A DNA stretch of 34,445 nt. Origin: Paracoccaceae bacterium (lineage in GTDB: Bacteria; Pseudomonadota; Alphaproteobacteria; Rhodobacterales; Rhodobacteraceae). A program made the translations under genes and the position numbers. Below the pieces are notes generated by a model. The model was not told the DNA's origin. It did not search any database and worked only from the letters and a program-made list of their open reading frames with translations. Below are positions 1-9,150 of the stretch, one piece after another. The stretch spans positions 1 through 34,445 of the forward strand of contig SLJW01000230.1 of the NCBI GenBank assembly GCA_007134865.1, given 5' to 3'. Each line of letters starts with the position of its first letter. The stretch's first letter is position 1.

Positions 1-1
1 A

Positions 2-24
2 GCAGGGCGCCTTCGGCGCCCTGC
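2..24 (-). terminator. Hairpin terminator after the mutase gene
   Basis: A perfect 10-bp stem (GCAGGGCGCC with GGCGCCCTGC) closes on a 3-base loop about 10 bases beyond the mutase stop codon on the minus strand. Any U-run that would follow lies outside the window, so intrinsic termination is inferred from stem strength and position. Confidence 0.75.
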
Positions 25-33
25 CCTCGCAGA

Positions 34-2178
<2,145 letters not shown>

Positions 2179-2198
2179 GACAGGTCCTTTCCTTGATT

Positions 2199-2222
2199 GG
2201 GTGTGCAGAATTTCTCGCACCC
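2199..2222. promoter_or_regulatory. Imperfect 24-bp palindrome, candidate operator
   Basis: Between the divergent mutase and DUF4174 genes lies GGGTGTGCAGAA followed by TTTCTCGCACCC. The outer five base pairs, the seventh pair and the central two are complementary (8 of 12). The position, 21-44 bases upstream of the mutase ATG, suits an operator or a 5' leader hairpin. It does not resemble the TTTGCAAA sites near pccB. No regulator is assigned. Confidence 0.3.
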
Positions 2223-2274
2223 TCTGGTGTATTCCGCGCGAAACCGCCTATATTCACGACAAGCAGGAGGCGTC

Positions 2275-2790
2275 ATGACACGGATTACAGCGCTTGTTCT
2301 CGCAATGGTTTTTCCCGCCGGGGCCATCGCGTCGGAGGCGGAAGAATTGCTGGCGGGCACACCCGCCTCGGAACTGGTGCAAGAAGCCAGCGCCGCAGAA
2401 GAGATGCTGGCCGAGGCCGAGGGATTGTTGTTCATGGATGCGCGCGAGGTCGATGTTCGCGACTTCATATGGACGCATAGGATCATCGTGGTGATGGCCA
2501 ACACGCCGGATGACCCGCAATTCACCCGCCAGCTTGAGGCGCTGCGTGATCGCGAAGACGAATTTGTCGACCGCGATGCCGTGGTGATCTTTGATGCCCA
2601 TCCAGAGGATAGCAGCCCCTTGCGGCAGGTGATGCGCCCGCGCGCCTTCATGACGGCGATCATCGACAAGGATGGCGAGGTCAAGGCGCGGCGACCCGCC
2701 GTGCGCACCGGGCGCGAACTGATGGCGGTGATCGACCGATTCCCGACACGGCGGCAGGAGGTTCTCGAGCGGTTGCCCTCGGGACGCTGA
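2275..2790 (+). CDS. DUF4174-like exported protein
   Basis: The protein has 171 residues. An N-terminal signal peptide (MTRITALVLAMVFPAGAIA) predicts export to the periplasm. The rest, from about residue 58 on, matches my memory of DUF4174: a beta strand RIIVVMANTPDD, then DRDAVVIFD, then an IIDKDGEVKARRP segment and a C-terminal RRQEVLERL. This layout resembles a degenerate thioredoxin-like fold without a CxxC. The ATG at 2275 was chosen over the ORF-track start because AGGAGG precedes it and the signal peptide begins there. The gene is divergent from the mutase and convergent with the membrane protein gene at 2897. Biochemical function is unknown. Confidence 0.8.
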   Translation: MTRITALVLAMVFPAGAIASEAEELLAGTPASELVQEASAAEEMLAEAEGLLFMDAREVDVRDFIWTHRIIVVMANTPDDPQFTRQLEALRDREDEFVDRDAVVIFDAHPEDSSPLRQVMRPRAFMTAIIDKDGEVKARRPAVRTGRELMAVIDRFPTRRQEVLERLPSGR

Positions 2791-2802
2791 AGGCGTTTCA
2801 AA

Positions 2803-2869
2803 AGGTGGCTTGCGCCAAGATCTTCCTTGAGGGGGCTGCCGCCCACCTGCGCTCTTGGCGAAGTCCCCC
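2803..2869. repeat. Compact intergenic element with interleaved inverted repeats
   Basis: Three inverted pairs overlap in this gap between convergent genes: AGGTGG (2803-2808) with CCACCT (2843-2848), CGCCAAGA (2813-2820) with TCTTGGCG (2853-2860), and GGGGG (2831-2835) with CCCCC (2865-2869). The arms interleave, so the pairs cannot all form one simple hairpin. The look (GGGGGCTGCCGCCC, then TCCCCCGCGAG and an A-rich tail) resembles intergenic palindromic repeats I recall from Rhodobacterales genomes. It may also serve as a terminator for either neighbour. Confidence 0.5.
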
Positions 2870-2896
2870 GCGAGTGTTTTGGGCAAGAAAATGGGG

Positions 2897-3274
2897 TCAT
2901 TGGAAATACCCCTGTTTCTCGGCCCATTGTGACATCAGCCACCAGCCCGGCCCGAAGGTGCCGATGAGCCAGAAGACAACGGCTGTGCCGGGGTCGAGAA
3001 AGCCTGCCCAGACAGCCCCGACCATCAGCGCGCCGAGCCCATAGACCAGCCCGCCACCCACGGCCACGAATTCGAGCCCGAGGCGCAGTTTGCTAAGGAT
3101 CGGGAAGAGCCCGTGGAACAGCGCCATCCCGGCAAGCGGCGGCACCAGCAGCAGGACGGTCTGGCCCTCGCGCACGCCGTCGGCGATCTGGGTCAGCACC
3201 AGCACGGCCAGCGCCAGCCCCGCCATGAAGCTGATCAGATAGACGATAAACAGGCGCATGGGCGTGCGCTTCAT
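2897..3274 (-). CDS. Small integral membrane protein, unknown function
   Basis: This 125-residue protein has about four hydrophobic segments, near residues 6-27, 39-59, 67-92 and 97-117, so it should sit in the inner membrane. I recognise no family. Its ATG overlaps the pccA stop codon in an ATGA junction, which indicates translational coupling and co-expression with propionyl-CoA carboxylase. That context hints at a role tied to short-chain acid use, but nothing in the protein itself shows this. A second possible start is Met6. Confidence 0.8.
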   Translation of the reverse strand: MKRTPMRLFIVYLISFMAGLALAVLVLTQIADGVREGQTVLLLVPPLAGMALFHGLFPILSKLRLGLEFVAVGGGLVYGLGALMVGAVWAGFLDPGTAVVFWLIGTFGPGWWLMSQWAEKQGYFQ

Positions 3275-5271
3275 GCCTCGAACTCCATTATGACCTCGTC
3301 AACGGCCAGCGAGGCGCCGGGTTCAGCGTTGATTTTCGCCACCTTACCCTTGCGCTCGGCGCGCAGGATATTCTCCATCTTCATCGCCTCGATGGTGGCG
3401 AGCGGCTGCCCCTCATAGACCTCGTCGCCTTCGGCCACCGCAATCGAGACCACCATGCCCGGCATCGGGCAGAGCAGCAGTTTCGAGGTATCGGGCGGCA
3501 GTTTCTCGGGCATCAGACGCGCGAGTTCTGCCTGACGCGGTGAGAACACATGGACCTTCATGTCTGCACCGCGCAGACGCACCCGGTAACCACCGGGTAT
3601 CTTGGCGACCTTCATCACAAGCGGCGCGCCATTGACTGTCAGACGCGCCAGCGGTTGGCCCGGCAGCCAGTCCGAGGTGATCCGGTACTCCTGCCCCAGG
3701 AGCGCGACTGTCGCTCCCTCACGGTCGGCGCGGATGCTGGCCTGCAGGCGTTCATCAGCGATATTGACCACCCAGTCGCTGCCCACCACGCGCTCGTGAT
3801 TGTCCATCCGCCCCGAAATCCGCGCGCGCCGGATCTCGGCCACGCGGTGCATCGCGCAGGCACAAGCGGCAACACGGTGCAGCAAATCGGCCGGCAATTT
3901 CGCGCCTTCGAATCCATCCGGGTATTCCTCGACGATGAAGGCAGTGGTGATCTCGCCCGAGACGAAGCGCGGATGGTCCATCACTGCCGAGAGGAACGGC
4001 AGATTATGACCGATGCCCTCGACTTCGAACTCGTCGAGCGCGAGGCGCATCTCATTGATCGCCTCGCCACGGGTGGGGGCCCATGTGCAGAGCTTGGCGA
4101 TCATCGGGTCGTAATACATCGAGATCTCGCCACCCTCAAAGACGCCGGTGTCATTGCGCACGGCGCGCGCCGACTCTGCCACTTCCGCAGGCGGGCGGTA
4201 TCGCGTCAGGCGACCGATGGAGGGCAGGAAGTTGCGATAAGGGTCCTCGGCATAGAGGCGGCTCTCGATGGCCCAGCCGTTGATATTGAGGTCACCTTGT
4301 GCGAACGGCAGTTTTTCACCCGCCGCAACGCGGATCATCTGTTCGACCAGGTCAACGCCGGTAATCAGCTCGGTGACAGGGTGCTCCACCTGCAGCCGGG
4401 TATTCATCTCGAGGAAATAGAAATTGCGGTCGCCATCGACGATGAATTCAACCGTACCCGCCGAGGTGTAGCCCACGGCCTGCGCCAGCGCCACGGCCTG
4501 TTCGCCCATGGCCTCGCGTGTGGCCTCGTCAAGGAAGGGCGAGGGCGCTTCTTCGATGACCTTCTGGTTGCGGCGCTGGATCGAGCATTCGCGCTCATGC
4601 AGATAGACGCAATTGCCGTGCTGATCGGCGAGGACCTGAATCTCGATATGGCGGGGTTGGGTCACGAATTTCTCGATGAAGATGCGGTCGTCGCCGAAAC
4701 TCGACGCCGCCTCGTTCTTGGAGGACTGGAACCCCTCGCGCGCCTCGTCATCATTCCAAGCGATCCGCATGCCCTTTCCGCCGCCCCCGGCGGACGCCTT
4801 GATCATGACCGGATAGCCGATCTCATTCGAGATTTTCACCGCTTCATCAGCATCCGCGATCAGCCCCATGTAACCGGGCACTGTGCTCACACTGGCCTCG
4901 GCGGCGAGTTTCTTGGAAGTGATCTTGTCGCCCATCGCCTCGATGGCCGATGCGGGCGGGCCGATGAAGGCCACGCCCTCGGCGGCCAAGGCCTCGGCGA
5001 ATTTCATATTCTCGGAGAGGAAGCCATAGCCAGGGTGCACGGCCTCGGCGCCGGTCTGGCGGATCGCGTCCATGATCTTGTCGATCACGATATAGGACTG
5101 GATCGCGGGCGCCGGGCCGATATGGACGGCCTCATCGGCCATTTCCACATGCAGCGCATTGCGGTCAGCATCGGAATAGACCGCAACTGTCTTGATCCCC
5201 ATCTTGCGGGCGGACTTGATGACGCGGCAGGCGATCTCGCCACGGTTGGCAATCAGGATTTTCGAGAACAT
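3271..5271 (-). CDS. pccA: Propionyl-CoA carboxylase alpha subunit (biotin-carrying)
   Basis: PccA carboxylates its own biotin with ATP and bicarbonate and passes the carboxyl group to propionyl-CoA on PccB, giving (S)-methylmalonyl-CoA. The 666 residues run biotin carboxylase domain (ILIANRGEIACR near the N-terminus, ATP-binding KASAGGGGKGM at about 158-168), a linker/BT region, and a C-terminal biotin carrier domain with EAMKMEN, where Lys631 is the expected biotinylation site. Length is normal for the family. AAGGAG precedes the ATG. The gene lies 45 bases after the unknown 126-residue gene and overlaps the next gene by ATGA. The pcc context, with pccB, pccR and the mutase nearby, favours propionyl-CoA over acetyl- or methylcrotonyl-CoA as substrate. 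Confidence 0.96.
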   Translation of the reverse strand: MFSKILIANRGEIACRVIKSARKMGIKTVAVYSDADRNALHVEMADEAVHIGPAPAIQSYIVIDKIMDAIRQTGAEAVHPGYGFLSENMKFAEALAAEGVAFIGPPASAIEAMGDKITSKKLAAEASVSTVPGYMGLIADADEAVKISNEIGYPVMIKASAGGGGKGMRIAWNDDEAREGFQSSKNEAASSFGDDRIFIEKFVTQPRHIEIQVLADQHGNCVYLHERECSIQRRNQKVIEEAPSPFLDEATREAMGEQAVALAQAVGYTSAGTVEFIVDGDRNFYFLEMNTRLQVEHPVTELITGVDLVEQMIRVAAGEKLPFAQGDLNINGWAIESRLYAEDPYRNFLPSIGRLTRYRPPAEVAESARAVRNDTGVFEGGEISMYYDPMIAKLCTWAPTRGEAINEMRLALDEFEVEGIGHNLPFLSAVMDHPRFVSGEITTAFIVEEYPDGFEGAKLPADLLHRVAACACAMHRVAEIRRARISGRMDNHERVVGSDWVVNIADERLQASIRADREGATVALLGQEYRITSDWLPGQPLARLTVNGAPLVMKVAKIPGGYRVRLRGADMKVHVFSPRQAELARLMPEKLPPDTSKLLLCPMPGMVVSIAVAEGDEVYEGQPLATIEAMKMENILRAERKGKVAKINAEPGASLAVDEVIMEFEA

Positions 5272-5316
5272 GCGGGCTCCTTGGCAGGCGTTAGAGGGCG
5301 TTGGGGAGGTGACATC

Positions 5317-5697
5317 TCACTCTTCCCATGTATCAAAGGCGAATTCGGACGAACCGTCGAAAAGCTGCGGAAAACCGGCCTCGGCGGCGCGCATATCAAC
5401 GCGCAAGAGCGCGTCATAGCTGGCAGGGTCAAAGGGGTCCTCGGCCGGGACGACCTCACGCCCCAGCAGCCACGACAGGCGACCCGCGTCAAGATTGCCG
5501 CGCTTGAACGGCGCGTCGCCGAAATGTGCGATCAGCGCACCGAGGAAGGCCTCATCGGCGCGCCGGTCCATCAGGCGACGATCAGCATAACGTTTGCGCG
5601 CGACCAATGCAGTCACGCCCTTGGGATTGGCGCGGCGGATGGTGAACTGGAAATCCGTGCCGGGAAGACGCCCCGGAAAGCCGCGATGCTTCAGCAT
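5317..5697 (-). CDS. Unknown soluble protein upstream of pccA
   Basis: The 126-residue protein has no signal peptide or membrane segment and is rich in Arg and Asp/Glu, so it is probably cytosolic. I do not recognise a domain. Recognisable stretches are PGTDFQFTIRRANPKGVTALVARKRY-like sequence at the N-terminus and an acidic C-terminus ending FAFDTWEE. The ATG at 5697 is preferred to the GTG two codons upstream because a purine-rich AGGGGGTG sits just before it. The gene lies directly upstream of pccA on the same strand and is probably co-transcribed with it. The ribosome-binding site lies within a small hairpin. Confidence 0.75.
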   Translation of the reverse strand: MLKHRGFPGRLPGTDFQFTIRRANPKGVTALVARKRYADRRLMDRRADEAFLGALIAHFGDAPFKRGNLDAGRLSWLLGREVVPAEDPFDPASYDALLRVDMRAAEAGFPQLFDGSSEFAFDTWEE

Positions 5698-5702
5698 GCC
5701 CA

Positions 5703-5719
5703 CCCCCTGCGCGAGGGGG
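5703..5719 (-). promoter_or_regulatory. Hairpin covering the ribosome-binding site of the 5317-5697 gene
   Basis: On the minus strand CCCCCT and AGGGGG form a 6-bp GC-rich stem with a 5-base loop, ending about five bases before the ATG at 5697. The downstream arm is the likely Shine-Dalgarno sequence, so folding would hide it from ribosomes. There is no U-run after it, so a terminator is less likely. Confidence 0.4.
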
Positions 5720-5775
5720 CGCGGCTGGGCCGGCCCCGGTCAGCAGCGAGCGCCAGAGCCGGGATCAGTCTTGAG

Positions 5776-5916
5776 TTACTTGCTCTTGGTGGCGACGGGT
5801 TCAGCCATGACGGGCTCCAACATGACCGGCTCTGGTTCTGGTTCTGGCGCCTTGCGGGCACAGGACGCGATAACAAGGGTTGCACCGAAGATGGCAGCGA
5901 TGGTGAGTTTGGACAT
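5776..5916 (-). CDS. Small lipoprotein with Glu-Pro-rich tail
   Basis: This 46-residue product starts MSKLTIAAIFGATLVIASC. It is a hydrophobic signal ending in a good lipobox (IASC, Cys19), so it should be lipidated and exported. The mature part is a short Pro/Glu repeat (EPEPEPVMLEPVMAEPVATKSK) with a basic end. AGGAGAG precedes the ATG, and the longer ORF-track start has no support. The gene resembles the neighbour at 6142-6291 in size, signal type and EP-rich tail, which suggests an old tandem duplication. No function is known to me. Confidence 0.72.
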   Translation of the reverse strand: MSKLTIAAIFGATLVIASCARKAPEPEPEPVMLEPVMAEPVATKSK

Positions 5917-6107
5917 GGCTCTCTCCTGTAGCAGCAGGGTACCGGGTCTTGTGCTGAAGCACCCCCACCCGGAACGACACATGCGACGTGCCTCCACGAA
6001 CGCAGCAGTGCAAGCCTAACGAAAGCGCGCTGGCTTGGCCACAGAAGAATATTCAGCCGCGCGCGAACAGCAGCGCGACGGCAGATCGCTATGCGCGATG
6101 GGAAAGC

Positions 6108-6133
6108 CGGGGCAGGACCAGCGCCCTGCCCCG
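6108..6133 (-). terminator. Hairpin terminator after the 49-residue lipoprotein-like gene
   Basis: A perfect 9-bp stem (CGGGGCAGG with CCTGCCCCG, 8-base loop) begins 9 bases after the stop codon of the 6142-6291 gene and is followed on that strand by GCTTTCCC. The T-run is short, so termination may be partial. It suggests the two small lipoprotein genes are separate transcripts. Confidence 0.6.
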
Positions 6134-6141
6134 AGCGATGA

Positions 6142-6291
6142 TCAACGGTATTTGCCTTTGGTCGTCGTCGGCTCGACATAGATCGGCGCCGAGACGGGCT
6201 CAAAGTGCTGCACAGGTTCGGGGGTCTGTTTGGCGCAGGTTGCCGGGATGAAGGACACCAGGAACGCTGCGACCAATGCGAGTTTCGCCAT
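6142..6291 (-). CDS. Small exported protein with EP-rich tail, paralogue of 5776-5916
   Basis: The product is 49 residues: a hydrophobic signal (MAKLALVAAFLVSFIPATC) then a Pro/Glu/Val-rich tail ending TTTKGKYR. The Cys at residue 19 sits where the lipidated Cys lies in the neighbour, but the preceding Thr makes PATC a poor lipobox, so lipidation is less certain here. An AGGAG at good spacing fixes the ATG at 6291. It lies between the DUF6497-like gene and the first small lipoprotein, all on the minus strand inside the pcc locus. Confidence 0.7.
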   Translation of the reverse strand: MAKLALVAAFLVSFIPATCAKQTPEPVQHFEPVSAPIYVEPTTTKGKYR

Positions 6292-6480
6292 TGTAATCTC
6301 CTGCTCGTATTGCCGGGGTGCAGATTCCAGATTGCCCGCACCCATTGGTTTTGGTCTGCATGGGCCAGAATTGGCGCATACGGGCCGACAATACCGCGTT
6401 TGTAGAATCCTGACCACGAAAAACTACGCAGGCGCAGGAGTTGTGGCGCAGTTGCATCATTCGCGCAGGCCGGGTTGCGG

Positions 6481-6915
6481 TTAATCATGGTAGTCGTCCA
6501 TATCCAGTTCACAGCCATCCATGGTGAAACTGAACCACTCGAAGAGTTGCAACGAGTCGCTGTCCATCACGCCGAATTCCACGTCTCTGTCCATCAGCGT
6601 GATCACTGCCCCCTCCCAGCCCTGGTCTTGCGGGTGGATGTCAGTGCCGAGCAGCGCGCGGATCTGGGTCTCGCAGAGCCACAGCATGTCTTCAAAAACC
6701 AACTCCATATTCGCCGCATAGAGGCTTGCTGGTTCGCGCAGGCGCTCCACCACGAAGCGCAGACGAATGACCGAGAGGTCTTCATCCCAGACTGGCTCCA
6801 GCGCAACAGCGCTTACACCCGACGGCATGAGTATCTGAGTAGCGGACAGCGCCCCCGAGGCGAAGCCCAGAGCGAGCATGCCTGCCAGCGAAGGTGTCTG
6901 CCACCCTACCCTCAT
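6481..6915 (-). CDS. Secreted DUF6497-like protein
   Basis: This 144-residue protein begins with a basic N-terminus and a hydrophobic stretch (LAGMLALGFASGALSA), a plausible signal peptide. The body has the pattern I associate with DUF6497: IRLRFV, DMLWLCET, then VITLMDRDVEFGVMDSDSLQLFEWF and a late Cys. The two Cys residues (LCET and DGCELD) could form a disulfide in the periplasm. The family name is recalled, not searched. The ATG at 6915 overlaps the stop of the upstream membrane protein gene by ATGA, so the two are translationally coupled. Function is unknown. Confidence 0.7.
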   Translation of the reverse strand: MRVGWQTPSLAGMLALGFASGALSATQILMPSGVSAVALEPVWDEDLSVIRLRFVVERLREPASLYAANMELVFEDMLWLCETQIRALLGTDIHPQDQGWEGAVITLMDRDVEFGVMDSDSLQLFEWFSFTMDGCELDMDDYHD

Positions 6916-7367
6916 GTCCAGATCACCGACAGCGCGGCGCCGAGGCCGCACAGCCCGCCGACCCAATAGGCCAGTGAGTAATGCCAGCGCGACCGACGGA
7001 TCAGGCGAATGAGCCCCTCTTCGCTATGTGCCTCGCGCAGTCCGAATGCATTGATCAGACCGCGTCCGACGATGGTAGGGTTATCCCCCTCCATTCGCTC
7101 GACGGCCAGCCAGTAGGTTGCATAATTCACGATCTGAACCTGCCAGAGACAGCAATAGGTGAAACACAATATCGCAACGGTCGCCATCGCCTGCACAACC
7201 TGCCCGGCCCCCGAAACAGTGCCGATCTGGGTCAGCAGGAGTGCCAGTGGCGCCCCTGCGGCGGCCAGCGCCAGCCGCTCGCTTTCCAGCAGGCGATCGG
7301 CAGCAAAACCACGCGCATCCGGGTGCCCGGGAGGCGTTACAGCGGAATGTTGTCGTGTTTCTTCCAT
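6912..7367 (-). CDS. Small membrane protein overlapping the end of pccB
   Basis: The 151-residue protein has three likely membrane segments, at about residues 32-51, 57-79 and 128-150, with a soluble charged loop between the second and third ([20 protein letters not shown]). I recognise no family. The start codon lies 31 bases inside pccB in another frame, with no clear Shine-Dalgarno sequence. No other usable start follows until Met61, so translation may depend on ribosomes finishing pccB. Its stop overlaps the next gene by ATGA, making pccB, this gene and the 6481 gene a coupled trio. Confidence 0.72.
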   Translation of the reverse strand: MEETRQHSAVTPPGHPDARGFAADRLLESERLALAAAGAPLALLLTQIGTVSGAGQVVQAMATVAILCFTYCCLWQVQIVNYATYWLAVERMEGDNPTIVGRGLINAFGLREAHSEEGLIRLIRRSRWHYSLAYWVGGLCGLGAALSVIWT

Positions 7368-8869
7368 GGTTTGGTAAGTTTCTTCTTGCGCAGAGAGGCA
7401 AAGGCCCGCGCCACACGCTTGCGCGTCGACTGCGGCATGATCACTTCATCGATGAAGCCTTTCTCCGCGGCCACAAACGGGTTGGCGAAGCGCTCCTCGT
7501 ATTCGTTGATCCGCGCGCCGGTCTTTTCCGCATCGCCAAGCTCCGAGCGGTAGAGAATCTCGACTGCCCCTTTCGAGCCCATGACCGCAATCTCGGCCGT
7601 GGGCCAGGCATAGTTGAAATCCGCGCCCATATGCTTCGACGCCATCACGACATAGGCGCCACCATAGGCCTTGCGGGTGATGACGGTCACTTTCGGCACG
7701 GTCGCCTCGCCATAGGCGAAGAGGAGCTTCGCGCCATGCTTGATGACGCCGCCATATTCCTGCCCGGTGCCGGGCAGGAAGCCGGGCACATCGACAAAGG
7801 TCAGGATCGGGATCTCGAACGCGTCACAGAAACGCACGAAACGCGCAGCCTTTCGGCTCGAGTCGATATCGAGACAGCCTGCCAGCACCAGCGGCTGATT
7901 GGCCACCACGCCCACCGTACGCCCCTCCAGCCGGATAAATCCGGTAATGATATTCTTGGCAAATTCGGCCTGAAGTTCATAGAAGTCACCCTCATCCGCA
8001 ACCTTGAGGATCAGTTCCTTCATGTCATAGGGGGTGTTGGGATTGTCGGGGATCAGCGTGTCAAGGCTCGCCTCTAGGCGCGCCGGGTCATCGAAGAACG
8101 GCCGTCGCGGCACGCCCTCGCGATTATTGAGCGGAAGAAGATCGACCAGCCGCCGCACCTCTATCAGGGCTTCGACATCATTCTCGAACGCAGCATCGGC
8201 GACCGAGGATTTGCGCGTATGGGTGAGCGCACCACCCAACTCCTCGGCAGTCACGACCTCATTCGTCACGGTCTTCACCACATCTGGGCCCGTGACGAAC
8301 ATGTAGCTTGAATCCTTCACCATGAAGATGAAATCGGTCATCGCCGGAGAATAGACGGCACCGCCCGCACAGGGGCCCATGATCACCGAAATCTGCGGCA
8401 CCACGCCCGAGGCCATGATATTGCGCTGAAACACCTCGCCATAGGCAGCTAGGCTGGCAACACCCTCCTGAATCCGTGCGCCGCCCGAGTCGTCAAGCCC
8501 GATGACCGGGGCACCATTCTGGACGGCCATATCCATGATCTTGCAGATCTTGGCGCCATGCGTCTCCGAGACCGACCCGCCCATGACCGTGAAATCCTGG
8601 CTGAAGACATAGACCAGACGACCATTGATCGTGCCCCAGCCGGTCACCACGCCGTCACCCGCCGGGCGCTCAGCCTGCATGCCGAAATCGGTGCAGCGAT
8701 GGGCGACGAACATGTCGAATTCCTCGAAACTGCCCTCGTCGAGCAACAGCTCGATCCGCTCGCGCGCGGTGAGCTTTCCCTTGGCATGCTGCGCGTCGAT
8801 CCGGCGCTGTCCACCGCCGAGGCGTGCCGTCTCGCGACGGATTTCGAGTTGTTGCAGGATGTCCTTCAT
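7337..8869 (-). CDS. pccB: Propionyl-CoA carboxylase beta subunit (carboxyltransferase)
   Basis: PccB transfers the carboxyl group from PccA-bound biotin to propionyl-CoA. The 510-residue length and the two crotonase-like halves of a carboxyltransferase are typical. Visible markers are [22 protein letters not shown] near the N-terminus, [23 protein letters not shown] and [20 protein letters not shown]. The ATG at 8869 was chosen over the ORF-track start because GGGAGGG precedes it and MKDILQQLE is the usual beginning. The upstream region has a pair of PccR-type palindromes and is shared with the divergent MFS gene. Confidence 0.96.
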   Translation of the reverse strand: MKDILQQLEIRRETARLGGGQRRIDAQHAKGKLTARERIELLLDEGSFEEFDMFVAHRCTDFGMQAERPAGDGVVTGWGTINGRLVYVFSQDFTVMGGSVSETHGAKICKIMDMAVQNGAPVIGLDDSGGARIQEGVASLAAYGEVFQRNIMASGVVPQISVIMGPCAGGAVYSPAMTDFIFMVKDSSYMFVTGPDVVKTVTNEVVTAEELGGALTHTRKSSVADAAFENDVEALIEVRRLVDLLPLNNREGVPRRPFFDDPARLEASLDTLIPDNPNTPYDMKELILKVADEGDFYELQAEFAKNIITGFIRLEGRTVGVVANQPLVLAGCLDIDSSRKAARFVRFCDAFEIPILTFVDVPGFLPGTGQEYGGVIKHGAKLLFAYGEATVPKVTVITRKAYGGAYVVMASKHMGADFNYAWPTAEIAVMGSKGAVEILYRSELGDAEKTGARINEYEERFANPFVAAEKGFIDEVIMPQSTRKRVARAFASLRKKKLTKPWKKHDNIPL

Positions 8870-8949
8870 GCGCCCTCCCCAAGCAAAGCAGCCCGTTTGT
8901 GCGCGACCATACTTGCACTGGCCCGCGCGGAAAAGCAGAAACCAGAAAA

Positions 8950-8989
8950 TTTGCAAATACCAGTAAGCCTTAGGCGGCTAATTTGCATA
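8950..8989. promoter_or_regulatory. Paired PccR-type sites upstream of pccB
   Basis: TTTGCAAA at 8950-8957, within the 10-bp perfect palindrome ATTTGCAAAT, and TTTGCATA at 8982-8989 lie 32 bases apart centre to centre, close to three helical turns. Published work on Rhodobacter sphaeroides PccR names a TTTGCAAA-type motif in the pccB upstream region as the regulator's site. The match and the nearby pccR gene support the call. The spacing here differs from the four-base gap I recall from that work. Confidence 0.75.
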
Positions 8990-9150
8990 ACGACTTCGCG
9001 CTTGCCTTTCGGCGCGAAAGCTTATCTTGTGCACATGTTCATTATTCCCGCCTGCGAGTCAGACATGCCTGCCCCCTGCCCCCTTGCCCATGCCATTTCA
9101 TGCTTGCCCAACTCTGGTAGCGTGACATCGGCGACAACAGGGCGCATGGC

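Noticed and set aside
3550-5931. 793-residue plus-strand ORF opposite pccA
   Set aside because: It mirrors the pccA coding strand, has His/Arg/Asp-rich composition typical of antisense frames in GC-rich DNA, and resembles no protein family.
8904-8937. Promoter TTTTCC-17-TATGGT for pccB next to the PccR-type site
   Set aside because: The spacer is 17 bases and the placement relative to the operators is attractive, but the -35 match is too weak to annotate.
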